A model generated the notes under the pieces. That model did no database searches. It saw nothing but the letters and a program-made list of their open reading frames with translations, and was not told the origin of the DNA. From a virus, in IMG/VR virus record IMGVR_UViG_3300025286_000102, positions 1 to 28,658 of that record: 28,658 nt of DNA; one strand, 5' to 3'. Position 1 is the first letter of the stretch; every line of letters begins with the position of its first letter. A program made the position numbers and the translations under genes. Shown here in pieces: positions 9,497-16,237 of this stretch.

Positions 9497-10183
9497 ATGA
9501 CCACTCAGCAGGAGGCAACTCCAGAAGCAGCTCAGGAGCAGGCCGTAGACCAGTCGGGCGGGCAGGCTCAGCCTGATGGACGGCGTACCCCTGGGAGGCC
9601 ACGGCAGAACGCCACTGTAGATGAGATAAACCAGCTACGGGATCAGCTAGTTGCCATGGGTCAGCAGTTCTCTGATTTTAAGTCCAACGCCAGCAGACGT
9701 GAGGGAGACCTGACTCAGAGGGCTATGCGGGCCGAGAAGGCAGCAGAGTACGGGCCTGACTCCGACGAGTACAAGTCCTGGGAGCGCGAGGATACAATGC
9801 GCCAGGGACGGATGCAGGCAGACCAGGAGACGTCAGCGGCGAAGCGGGACGCAGCCATGTGGAAGATACGGGCTGAGTACCCACAGGTGCCTGCTGAGGT
9901 ATATTCTGCGGAGACTGATCCCGTGACAATGGAGAACCAGGCACTGCGTTGGCTCACCACGAGAGGGGTTGCCCAACAACCCATCGCGCAGCCTACCGCG
10001 GATATGCACCCAGAGGCTCCTGCTATCATGACGCAAGGAGGGGTGGGTGCCCCTGGGCAGAGTGACCAGGACTGGATCAACCAGTACGGTGATGAGGTTA
10101 ATGGCGGTATTCCCGGGACGCCTGAGAACGCAAGACGGGCGTCAGAATTGATAGCGAGGGGACTCACGCCGCAAACTAGATAA
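9497..10183 (+). CDS. Capsid scaffold-like protein
   Basis: The 228-residue product is Gln/Glu/Ala-rich and acidic overall, with a helical segment from about residue 35 to 120 and a flexible Gly/Pro-rich C-terminal third. It has no recognisable enzyme motif. It sits 11 bases before the major capsid gene, the classic place of a scaffolding protein, which shapes the procapsid and leaves before maturation. A TPGRPRQ segment near residue 30 resembles an AT-hook, unusual for a scaffold. ATG 9497 follows a strong GGAGGG ribosome site. The assignment rests on composition and gene order. Confidence 0.7.
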   Translation: MTTQQEATPEAAQEQAVDQSGGQAQPDGRRTPGRPRQNATVDEINQLRDQLVAMGQQFSDFKSNASRREGDLTQRAMRAEKAAEYGPDSDEYKSWEREDTMRQGRMQADQETSAAKRDAAMWKIRAEYPQVPAEVYSAETDPVTMENQALRWLTTRGVAQQPIAQPTADMHPEAPAIMTQGGVGAPGQSDQDWINQYGDEVNGGIPGTPENARRASELIARGLTPQTR

Positions 10184-10194
10184 GGAGAATAGAA

Positions 10195-11088
10195 ATGCCA
10201 GGTGGAAATACTACAAGTTCTGCCTTGGCCGACAGCCTTGATGTCGTCGCTGCTTCAGCGCGTACCGTCAGGGAACAGGTAGGCCAAAACTTTGTAAGCT
10301 CAGTAGACCGGAAGCAGATGCCAATGGGCTCTGGCTCCTCATGGCGGGAGATCGACCTCTCAAAGATCACCGCCTCTTCAGTGCCGGAAAACACCAAGAT
10401 GGATAACCCGCAGCAGTTGGTGGACGCTGTCATCAGCGTAGAGCCCACTATGAGCGGCGTTCATATTATTCTGACGCCAGAGGCGCAGCAGTATGTGAGC
10501 AGCATGGTTGCAGCCCAATGGGGACAGCTAACCCAGAATGCCATCCAACGGAAGAAGGATAGGGACGGCCTCAACATATACGATGGCGCAACAGTAACCG
10601 GCGGCGGGACAGGGACTACCCTCAACAGCGGCATCGTATCGGCGATGGTAGCGCAGATTCAGGGAGATACCGACGAGTCCGCTCTGGAGACAGAGGAGGT
10701 ATTTGCATTCCTCCATGGGTTCCAGTTGCATGATATCCGCTCAGAACTGACATCTGGTGTCGGCACATACCCTCTCCCCGCTGGTATCACCTCTGACGCC
10801 TTCGCAAGGGGAGCTGGAGTAGCCCAGATGGTTGGCGGTGCGATAGTACGCCGTGATAACAACATCCAGGTGGATTCAACCCCAGACGCCCATGGCGGGA
10901 TTCACGCCAGGTCTGGGATCGTGCTCGTGGAGGTATCTGGAAAGCAGCGGGCATTCACCGAGAGCCTCTCCAACATGGCAGGGGCAACCGCACTGTGGCT
11001 CTACGACTGGTACGGATACCTGGAGCGCAGCGCAGGGAACCTGGTAAAGCGCATCCTCACTGATGCTACATCGCCAACCACAGGCTAA
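10195..11088 (+). CDS. Major capsid protein, HK97-like
   Basis: The 297-residue product is the shell subunit. It follows the scaffold directly, has the mixed alpha/beta composition expected of an HK97-type fold, and contains stretches typical of capsid proteins: a long helix region (SGIVSAMVAQI), an LHGFQLHDI-type segment near 175-185, and a conserved-looking end (RAFTESLSNMAG ... LYDWYGYLERSAGNLVKR). AAGGAG lies 8 bases before ATG 10195. There is no obvious N-terminal protease-cleaved delta domain and no neighbouring protease gene, so maturation probably relies on the separate scaffold. I cannot name the closest capsid family without a profile search. Confidence 0.78.
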   Translation: MPGGNTTSSALADSLDVVAASARTVREQVGQNFVSSVDRKQMPMGSGSSWREIDLSKITASSVPENTKMDNPQQLVDAVISVEPTMSGVHIILTPEAQQYVSSMVAAQWGQLTQNAIQRKKDRDGLNIYDGATVTGGGTGTTLNSGIVSAMVAQIQGDTDESALETEEVFAFLHGFQLHDIRSELTSGVGTYPLPAGITSDAFARGAGVAQMVGGAIVRRDNNIQVDSTPDAHGGIHARSGIVLVEVSGKQRAFTESLSNMAGATALWLYDWYGYLERSAGNLVKRILTDATSPTTG

Positions 11089-11096
11089 ATTTAATG

Positions 11097-11138
11097 CTCT
11101 GGACACCAATGAAATTGTCAACTTATTGACAACCAGAG
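11097..11138 (+). terminator. Stacked hairpin after the capsid gene
   Basis: A perfect 7-base inverted repeat TTGTCAA (11115-11121) / TTGACAA (11126-11132) with a 4-base loop is directly enclosed by CTCTGG (11097-11102) / CCAGAG (11133-11138). The result is a 13-pair structure with one 12-base bulge. No T-run follows, so it may be an mRNA-stabilising or partial-termination element after the abundant capsid message rather than a full terminator. Confidence 0.5.
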
Positions 11139-11161
11139 GCGTCTAGAAAAGGAGCGGAAAG

Positions 11162-12049
11162 ATGTTAAGGGTACTAAGAGATAGACTCCAGCGGGGCCGG
11201 AATGGTCAGCGGGTGAACATAACTAGGGGGCAGGTAAACCCGAAGGGTATGCTCACCTCCCCTGATGGCAGGTGGCACTACTATAAGGGGATGTGGATGC
11301 CTGCCGTTGCAGGTGGTGCACTGGACGTCGGAGAAGGCATGGATGAGGTTCACTTCGGCTTCTATGGTGACCTTATACCAGACGAGCTGGCAACCAGCAG
11401 CGACTCTGGGACAATCACCGCAAATGTCGGCCTCTCTGGCGGCGGTGCGGGCCGTGCCTCTATCCTGCGAGTTGATAACTCAAACAATGGCGACAATGAG
11501 TTCGCAGAGGTGGACTTCGGCGCACTTAACTACCAGGTGCAGGACGGCCAGATGTATATGAAGGCGCGGGTACTACTGGAGAGAGTAGTCTGCGCTGTGA
11601 ACGTAGGGTTTAACGATGATACCTTGGAGGGTGGGAATACCCTCCCCGTGGAGCTTTCAGGGACTACCTGGACTAGCGGAGCCAGCACATGGATCGGCTT
11701 CGCATTCGACTCTGACGCCACGAACGACAACTGGCACGTCTTCTGGGTTGACGACGATGGTGACACTAGCGTTCCCATAGCCACGCTAAACACCGGCATA
11801 GCCGTGGCGGCTTCGGTTTGGTACACCATGACTATCCAGGTTACTGACGCTGGTTCAGGGAATAGAGCGTCGGCTATCTTCGATCTGACTGATGGCAGCA
11901 ACCACTTCCACTACCGTGCCTCGGATACCATAGACCGCGACGTGGCCCTGGTGCCACATATCGGGGTAGAGAACAGGACGACCACGGGTGCCTTCCTTGA
12001 TATCGACGACATCTGGGCAGGGAAGTCACGACAGGATACAGCTCCGTAA
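11162..12049 (+). CDS. Lectin/jelly-roll-like head decoration or fibre protein
   Basis: The 295-residue product has a short, very basic N-terminal end (RVLRDRLQRGRNGQR), then an almost purely beta-strand body rich in Gly, Ser, Thr, Asn and Asp. The body shows the alternating pattern of a concanavalin/LamG-like jelly roll: residues of roughly 100-290 contain SILRVDNSNNGDNEFAEVDF, a central WIGFAFDSDATNDNWHVFW and an ending FLDIDDIWAG. Folds of this kind bind sugars or decorate phage heads and fibres. AAAAGGAG lies 5 to 9 bases before ATG 11162. Its place right after the capsid gene favours a head-decoration or head-fibre role; this is inferred. Confidence 0.6.
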   Translation: MLRVLRDRLQRGRNGQRVNITRGQVNPKGMLTSPDGRWHYYKGMWMPAVAGGALDVGEGMDEVHFGFYGDLIPDELATSSDSGTITANVGLSGGGAGRASILRVDNSNNGDNEFAEVDFGALNYQVQDGQMYMKARVLLERVVCAVNVGFNDDTLEGGNTLPVELSGTTWTSGASTWIGFAFDSDATNDNWHVFWVDDDGDTSVPIATLNTGIAVAASVWYTMTIQVTDAGSGNRASAIFDLTDGSNHFHYRASDTIDRDVALVPHIGVENRTTTGAFLDIDDIWAGKSRQDTAP

Positions 12050-12063
12050 ACCTAGGTGAATAA

Positions 12064-12222
12064 GTGGCGACATCTATGAGGGAAAGCCTACGGAAGTTCC
12101 TCTGTCGCCGCTATGGTAGCGAGAAGGCCCGTCAAGTAGCATACCGGATGGACGGGCCAAAGGCGGGCCTTCTCACGCAAAGGTTAAAGGACAAAGAGAA
12201 AAGGTTGCGCGCACTCGGATGA
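12064..12222 (+). CDS. Small basic protein (52 residues)
   Basis: GTG 12064 is preceded by AGGTG at a 6-base spacing and the frame runs 53 codons to TGA 12220-12222, which overlaps the next ATG (ATGA). The product is strongly basic (about 14 Arg/Lys) and helical, with the pattern YGSEKARQVAYRMDGPKAGLL. Similar short Arg-rich proteins are common between head genes of phages; no function is known to me. An internal ATG at 12076 lacks a ribosome site. The coding sequence contains two overlapping inverted repeats (see findings). Confidence 0.6.
   Translation: MATSMRESLRKFLCRRYGSEKARQVAYRMDGPKAGLLTQRLKDKEKRLRALG
12121..12174 (+). repeat. Two mutually exclusive inverted repeats
   Basis: GAGAAGGCCCG (12121-12131) is the exact reverse complement of CGGGCCTTCTC (12164-12174). 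The overlapping GGCCCGTC (12126-12133) is the exact reverse complement of GACGGGCC (12151-12158). The left arm is shared, so an mRNA can form either the 11-pair or the 8-pair stem but not both. All of it lies inside the 52-codon gene. Confidence 0.75.
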
Positions 12223-12611
12223 TCAAAGTGGTTGATAGGATTCCAGACGACTGGATGGCTGACCAGCTCAGGGAACGGGACATTATCCACCTGAATGCTG
12301 ACGGCTCAAACAGTCTCCACCGGGTGCAGACCATCTATGCCAAGCACGACAATAATCAGTACCAGGAGGAGACGGACCTCGGCGAGGCGAGTCTCTATGA
12401 CCACGAGCCGATGCTCATAGCAGCCCTTGGGCGCACAATGGTTGGGAAGGTACGGGAGATGGCTGAAAGAGAACGCGCAGAAGCCACCCTCGTAAAGCGG
12501 TACGGCCTTGAGGTTCCTGACTTCAAGGGGCTCTACCTACAATACGCAGAGGAAGCCTGGAAGCAGAAGAACCACATCAGCACATTCGGTGCTGGTATAA
12601 GGACGAGGTGA
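12219..12611 (+). CDS. Unknown virion-block protein (130 residues)
   Basis: No family is recognised. The product is acidic and mixed alpha/beta, with a helical middle (MLIAALGRTMVGKVREMAERERAE is the approximate region, residues 68-92) and no Cys clusters or membrane segments. Its start overlaps the stop of the preceding small gene (ATGA), and no separate ribosome site is visible, so it is probably made by coupled translation. Its stop lies 4 bases before the next ATG. By position it could be a head-completion or accessory head protein, but nothing in the sequence shows this directly. Confidence 0.65.
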   Translation: MIKVVDRIPDDWMADQLRERDIIHLNADGSNSLHRVQTIYAKHDNNQYQEETDLGEASLYDHEPMLIAALGRTMVGKVREMAERERAEATLVKRYGLEVPDFKGLYLQYAEEAWKQKNHISTFGAGIRTR

Positions 12612-12615
12612 TGGC

Positions 12616-13359
12616 ATGACAATGGTTCCAGAGACAATCCCTGACCTAGAGGAGATTCTACGCGGCCAGGGTGCCACGCTGACCCCCGTGGAGCCGCATA
12701 TGGAGCAGCTTCAAGACCTCGCAACAGCGGACGGTAGGTTCCAGGTGTCTCCTGCACAGAATATGCGCCGCAATGAGCAGGCAGTTACCCTGTACCGCAC
12801 TGATACCGCTGAGGCTATCCCGACAGACACCAATATCGTCAAGAGTAGGCTCGTAAAGACGTTCCCGATAAAGGGTGAGAACGCAAGTATGCACCCACAG
12901 CTAGCGGGAAAGTTCGCCTTCACGCTGGGTGTTTGGAATAGGCTCACTGCGGTGTATGACCCGCCGGAGCCGATGCTCAAGCCGCGTGTCGGCGGAGAGC
13001 TATGCTGGCTTAACCCAATGTCACCGCAGTTTGAGTACACGCGCAGCCTTGGCATCATCTCAGTGTGTCGCTATAAGTCTCCATGGAGTAGTATTGGACT
13101 GGAGGATCACATCACGTCCAAACACCTCGGCGTGTGGCCGCTCATTGAGCGGGACCGGGAGACCAAGCGCGCTCAGGAAGAGAAAGACAGGCTTACATTC
13201 CTCATAGAGGCGGCCATCCGTAAGCAAGGCCCCGACTTAGCCCAAGCCCCGAAGATGGCACAGGCTATCATCGAAGCGGCAGAGACAGCCCCTGTACCCC
13301 AAGCACGGCGCAGGGTCAAGGCCAAGAGAGTACGGACAAAGGCTAGGGCGCAAACATAA
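12616..13359 (+). CDS. Zinc-finger-like phage protein with basic tail
   Basis: The 247-residue product has an arrangement C130-x20-C151-x13-H165-x4-H170 that could hold one zinc ion; the segment from ELCWLNP to HITSKHLGVW resembles a recurring unnamed phage protein with a C2H2-like site. The last 30 residues are very basic (ARRRVKAKRVRTKARAQ) and could bind nucleic acid. ATG 12616 follows GAGGTG. A start two codons later is possible (MVPET). It lies between head and fibre genes. Function unknown; a DNA- or RNA-contacting structural role is a guess from the tail. Confidence 0.65.
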   Translation: MTMVPETIPDLEEILRGQGATLTPVEPHMEQLQDLATADGRFQVSPAQNMRRNEQAVTLYRTDTAEAIPTDTNIVKSRLVKTFPIKGENASMHPQLAGKFAFTLGVWNRLTAVYDPPEPMLKPRVGGELCWLNPMSPQFEYTRSLGIISVCRYKSPWSSIGLEDHITSKHLGVWPLIERDRETKRAQEEKDRLTFLIEAAIRKQGPDLAQAPKMAQAIIEAAETAPVPQARRRVKAKRVRTKARAQT

Positions 13360-13422
13360 ATAGGGGCTAACAAGCTCCTGTACCGTCCTGGCGCAGGAAA
13401 AATCCAGGCAGGAGGATAGACA

Positions 13423-14721
13423 ATGGCAGGCCCGAGTAGTACCCACAGTGGCTGGTGGTATGACATCCCCAATAGCGAGCTTGAGGTTATTCGTAGGGGT
13501 ACGTCAGAGATCACCATAACTAGCTCCGCGGTTTCCCCCTCAACCAGCGACGGCGCTGCATTAGGTACGGCTTCACTCATGTGGAGTGACCTGTTCATGG
13601 CATCAGGCAGCGTTATCAACTTCAACGCCAGTGATGTGACGATCACCCATGCCTCCAACGCCCTAACCATTGAGAGTGGCAATTTGTTTGTAGGCAATGG
13701 CTTCGGCGTAATAGTAGGCTCCAACACACAACTGACAACCTCTGTTTCTGACGGTGCTTCCGGCACAACCCCAGAGTTGCAGGTATTGGGGACTGGGTCG
13801 GATGATTCCTCGCTGATGCTAGGAAACTTTGGTACAGGCGGCACACCTGCTAGCTTGTACTTTCTCCGTTCTCGGAACACAGCTATTGGGAGCAATACAA
13901 TAGTTACAGATGGTACATCGCTTGGGAGCATTGTGTTCGCCGCCGACGATGGAAATGACTACCTTACCCTTGGAGCGATGATACGTGCTGACGTAGATGG
14001 CGACCCAGGGGAGAATGATATGCCCGGGCGTCTAGAGTTCTACACCACCGCTGATGACGCAGCGGCTCCTACTGAGAGATGGCGGATCAGTCAAGTCGGC
14101 AACCTAACCTCTCTCGCGGCTGATGCGGCTAATGCCGCCAACGTAGATGGCGGTATAATCGCTACGGGTGGGATCGCATTCACCGATGTAGCCAACGCTT
14201 GGATCGACGACGCGTCTCGCGGCAGCGGCACGGTTGCCCACTACATCGGGAACCAGGCGATCACAACCTCCTCGGATATGCGCCTCAAGACGGACATTGA
14301 GGACAGCATGGTCAATGCCACTGATATGCTTAGGAAGTTCCGTGTGGTTGATTACTCTTGGGGTGAGAACTACTCGCCCCATGAATCCTATAACGCACGT
14401 GGTCGCTGGATGGGAATGATTGCCCAAGAGGCCATTGAGGTTGCCCCGTGGATCATCAACGCTCCTGGAGATTCAAAGGACTGCTGGGACTGCCGGGCGG
14501 GCCTTGAGTGTGAGAAGCACGTGAACGAGGACGGGACCCCCCAGTGGTGGTTCGTCAACTACGATTACCTCGTCCCCACGGTTGTGAAGGGCTTCCAGGA
14601 GTTGGATGTGCGACTGCGTGAGGACGAACTGATCCTCGGCCTAGCGGAGGAGAAGATCGATGCTCTTGAGGAGGCATACAAGATTCTTCAAGGGCGAATC
14701 CACGAGCTAGAGACTACATAA
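13423..14721 (+). CDS. Tail fibre/spike with C-terminal S74 intramolecular chaperone
   Basis: The 432-residue product has a beta-rich, Ser/Thr/Gly/Asn-rich fibre part (1-283) and a C-terminal peptidase_S74 domain. These domains help trimeric fibres fold and then cut themselves off just before a Ser-Asp pair. That pair is S284-D285 in SDMRLKTDI, with K289. Conserved landmarks follow: MIAQEAIEVAP, NYDYLVPTVVKGFQEL, and a terminal coiled coil. Unusually, residues 354-366 add C-x2-C-x5-C-x2-H between two conserved blocks, a possible zinc site. GGAGG precedes ATG 13423. It probably binds the host surface. Confidence 0.85.
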   Translation: MAGPSSTHSGWWYDIPNSELEVIRRGTSEITITSSAVSPSTSDGAALGTASLMWSDLFMASGSVINFNASDVTITHASNALTIESGNLFVGNGFGVIVGSNTQLTTSVSDGASGTTPELQVLGTGSDDSSLMLGNFGTGGTPASLYFLRSRNTAIGSNTIVTDGTSLGSIVFAADDGNDYLTLGAMIRADVDGDPGENDMPGRLEFYTTADDAAAPTERWRISQVGNLTSLAADAANAANVDGGIIATGGIAFTDVANAWIDDASRGSGTVAHYIGNQAITTSSDMRLKTDIEDSMVNATDMLRKFRVVDYSWGENYSPHESYNARGRWMGMIAQEAIEVAPWIINAPGDSKDCWDCRAGLECEKHVNEDGTPQWWFVNYDYLVPTVVKGFQELDVRLREDELILGLAEEKIDALEEAYKILQGRIHELETT

Positions 14722-14738
14722 GAAAGGAATAGATTACA

Positions 14739-14930
14739 ATGCCGAATCTCACGGTAACACTCAGTAATGCTCAGAACGCACGGTTCAAGGCGGCTTATGA
14801 AAAGATACAGGCAGTGTCGGACGCAGACGCCGCTACGCTTCAGGCTTGGCTGTTATCGCAGATAGTTTCGCTTGTCAACGAGGCGGAGCGCAAAACAGCA
14901 GAGCAGAGTATCTCAGTCGCCGCATTCTAA
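14739..14930 (+). CDS. Small helical protein (63 residues)
   Basis: No family name is recognised. The product has a short beta start (PNLTVTLSNAQ) and then two amphipathic helices; short proteins of this type often follow fibre genes in phages. AAAGGA lies about 8 bases before ATG 14739 and the frame ends 19 bases before the next start, so it fits the operon. No Cys, no membrane segment. Function unknown. Confidence 0.6.
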   Translation: MPNLTVTLSNAQNARFKAAYEKIQAVSDADAATLQAWLLSQIVSLVNEAERKTAEQSISVAAF

Positions 14931-14949
14931 CCAGTCGGTTGGGGGCTAT

Positions 14950-15345
14950 ATGACTACTGATGCCACAGTAGAGGCACATAATAAGAAGGACTATCCCAAC
15001 GGCTCCACGCCTATGGTGACGCTCGACGCACTGGAGCGGATCGGGCTCTTAGGTATGCTCCCAAACGAGAGCGATGTCTTCACTCTCAAGATTATACGCG
15101 ACCTGAAAGACCACTTGGGGTTGTCAGAGCAGGAATTGGAGCAGCTTGCTATACGCCAAGGGTCCATCAATGTTGAGGTCGCCAGTGCAATCACGAAAGA
15201 TATCCCTATGGGAGAAAAGGCATCCGAGATTGTAAGGGCGTGCCTTCAAGAACTCTCCAATCAAAAGAAGCTCGGAATTCATTGCCTTACCCTGTACGAG
15301 CGGTTTGTAGAAGGGCACAAGAACGGGTCTGAGCTGGAGGAATAG
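14950..15345 (+). CDS. Unknown helical protein (131 residues)
   Basis: No family is recognised. I chose ATG 14950 because GGGGG lies 4 bases upstream and because the frame upstream would overlap the previous gene heavily. The product is soluble and mostly helical, with an acidic end (NGSELEE). The N-terminal half contains LDALERIGLLGMLPNE and an ISEQ-like helix (LGLSEQELEQLAIRQG). Its TAG is directly followed by the next ATG. The context suggests a small structural or assembly protein; there is no direct evidence. Confidence 0.6.
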   Translation: MTTDATVEAHNKKDYPNGSTPMVTLDALERIGLLGMLPNESDVFTLKIIRDLKDHLGLSEQELEQLAIRQGSINVEVASAITKDIPMGEKASEIVRACLQELSNQKKLGIHCLTLYERFVEGHKNGSELEE

Positions 15346-15807
15346 ATGACCGTAGAATATACAGCGCTGACAACCCTTACTGGCTTAACCGCCACCCCTA
15401 ACTACTCTAGTGAAGATGCGCTTGGGACGCTTACAACGCTAGCTGTCCCATTCAACCGTGGCGTTATCGAGTCAGTGGTGGTAGTAGACCTTTCTTCCAC
15501 GACTGGCATCAACATTGATATTATGGTTCTGGGGGACAACCAGGTGTCCGGCACAGCGGTCACAGACCAGACGGATAATGCTGCCTTCTCTCTTGCCGAT
15601 GCCGACGTAGCAGCCGTCCAGGGCGTGGTGCAGGTCAACTCCTGGTTTAATGCAGGAAACTCAAATGCAGTTGGCACAGAGACAAACGTAGGGCTTCCCT
15701 ATGTGTCACGAGACGGCAACCTGTATCTCTTCTGCATCAGCCGTGGGGCGCACAACCTTGTTGCCATCACAGATATCCGCATCGCCTTTGGGGTGCGTAA
15801 CTCGTAG
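15346..15807 (+). CDS. Small beta-rich structural protein (153 residues)
   Basis: The product is almost all beta-strand by composition (Thr, Val, Gly, Asn, Asp-rich, few charges), like small phage decoration or tail-fibre-associated proteins. It starts with the codon right after the previous stop, and a GGAGG element in the end of the previous gene serves as ribosome site. There are no Cys clusters except one Cys near residue 131 and no signal peptide. It is probably a virion protein; the exact role is not visible. Confidence 0.6.
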   Translation: MTVEYTALTTLTGLTATPNYSSEDALGTLTTLAVPFNRGVIESVVVVDLSSTTGINIDIMVLGDNQVSGTAVTDQTDNAAFSLADADVAAVQGVVQVNSWFNAGNSNAVGTETNVGLPYVSRDGNLYLFCISRGAHNLVAITDIRIAFGVRNS

Positions 15808-15844
15808 TAAACGGGCATCTATTGATGAGGAAGGAATAGAAGCT

Positions 15845-16072
15845 ATGCCAAGGCATGGGCCTCCAGGGAACCCACATAACCTCCCGGTGAGACGACGCGC
15901 GGTGCGTCGTCTTCCGGTGCGCCGTCCTCCAGTCATATCTGAAGAAGCGCGTCGTCTACTAGAGCTAGAGCGCATACGGAGAGCAGGCGCAGCAGGATCA
16001 CCATTGCGACCAGCGCGGAGGAGAACTGTAACCGCGCCTTCGCCAGCGAGGCGACGCAGACCGGAGAGATAA
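15845..16072 (+). CDS. Very basic Arg/Pro-rich peptide (75 residues)
   Basis: About one third of residues are Arg, in clusters such as RRRAVRR, RPARRR and ARRRRPER, mixed with Pro. Only a short central helix (SEEARRLLELERIRRAG) looks folded. AAGGA lies about 9 bases before ATG 15845. Protamine-like composition suggests nucleic-acid binding, for instance charge neutralisation of packaged DNA, but this is inference. In-frame codons upstream are open, so a longer protein is possible, though no better ribosome site is seen. Confidence 0.5.
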   Translation: MPRHGPPGNPHNLPVRRRAVRRLPVRRPPVISEEARRLLELERIRRAGAAGSPLRPARRRTVTAPSPARRRRPER

Positions 16073-16073
16073 T

Positions 16074-16226
16074 ATGCCGCTTAAAGGAGGCAAGAGCAAG
16101 GCTACCGTATCTGCTAACATCAAGAAATTGATGGGAGAGGGTATGCCGCAGAAGCAGGCAGTTGCTGCCTCTCTTTATACAGCCCGTAAGTCAGGGGCGA
16201 AAATTCCTCGTAAAAAGAAGAAGTAA
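16074..16226 (+). CDS. Small Lys-rich phage peptide (50 residues)
   Basis: ATG 16074 comes one base after the previous stop, with GGAGAG upstream. The product starts PLKGGKSKATVSANIKKLM and continues with a helix rich in Ala/Gln (MPQKQAVAASLYTARKSG), ending in PRKKKK. I know this 'KGKSK...IKxxMxxGxPQKQAVAxAL' pattern from many short unnamed proteins among phage virion genes; their role is unknown. It is too short for many gene finders. Its basic character matches the gene just before. Confidence 0.75.
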   Translation: MPLKGGKSKATVSANIKKLMGEGMPQKQAVAASLYTARKSGAKIPRKKKK

Positions 16227-16237
16227 AGGAATGAGCG

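Noticed and set aside
11126-11131. TTGACA as a -35 element before the decoration gene
   Set aside because: No -10-like hexamer occurs 15-19 bases downstream, and the bases are fully explained as a hairpin arm.
13387-13408. CCTGG/CCAGG inverted repeat before the fibre gene
   Set aside because: Five pairs with a 12-base loop are expected often by chance; nothing else supports a function.
13173-13931. 252-codon minus frame across 13173-13931
   Set aside because: It is antisense to two supported genes and crosses their junction; composition (Pro/Leu/Ser-rich) fits a shadow frame of GC-rich coding DNA.
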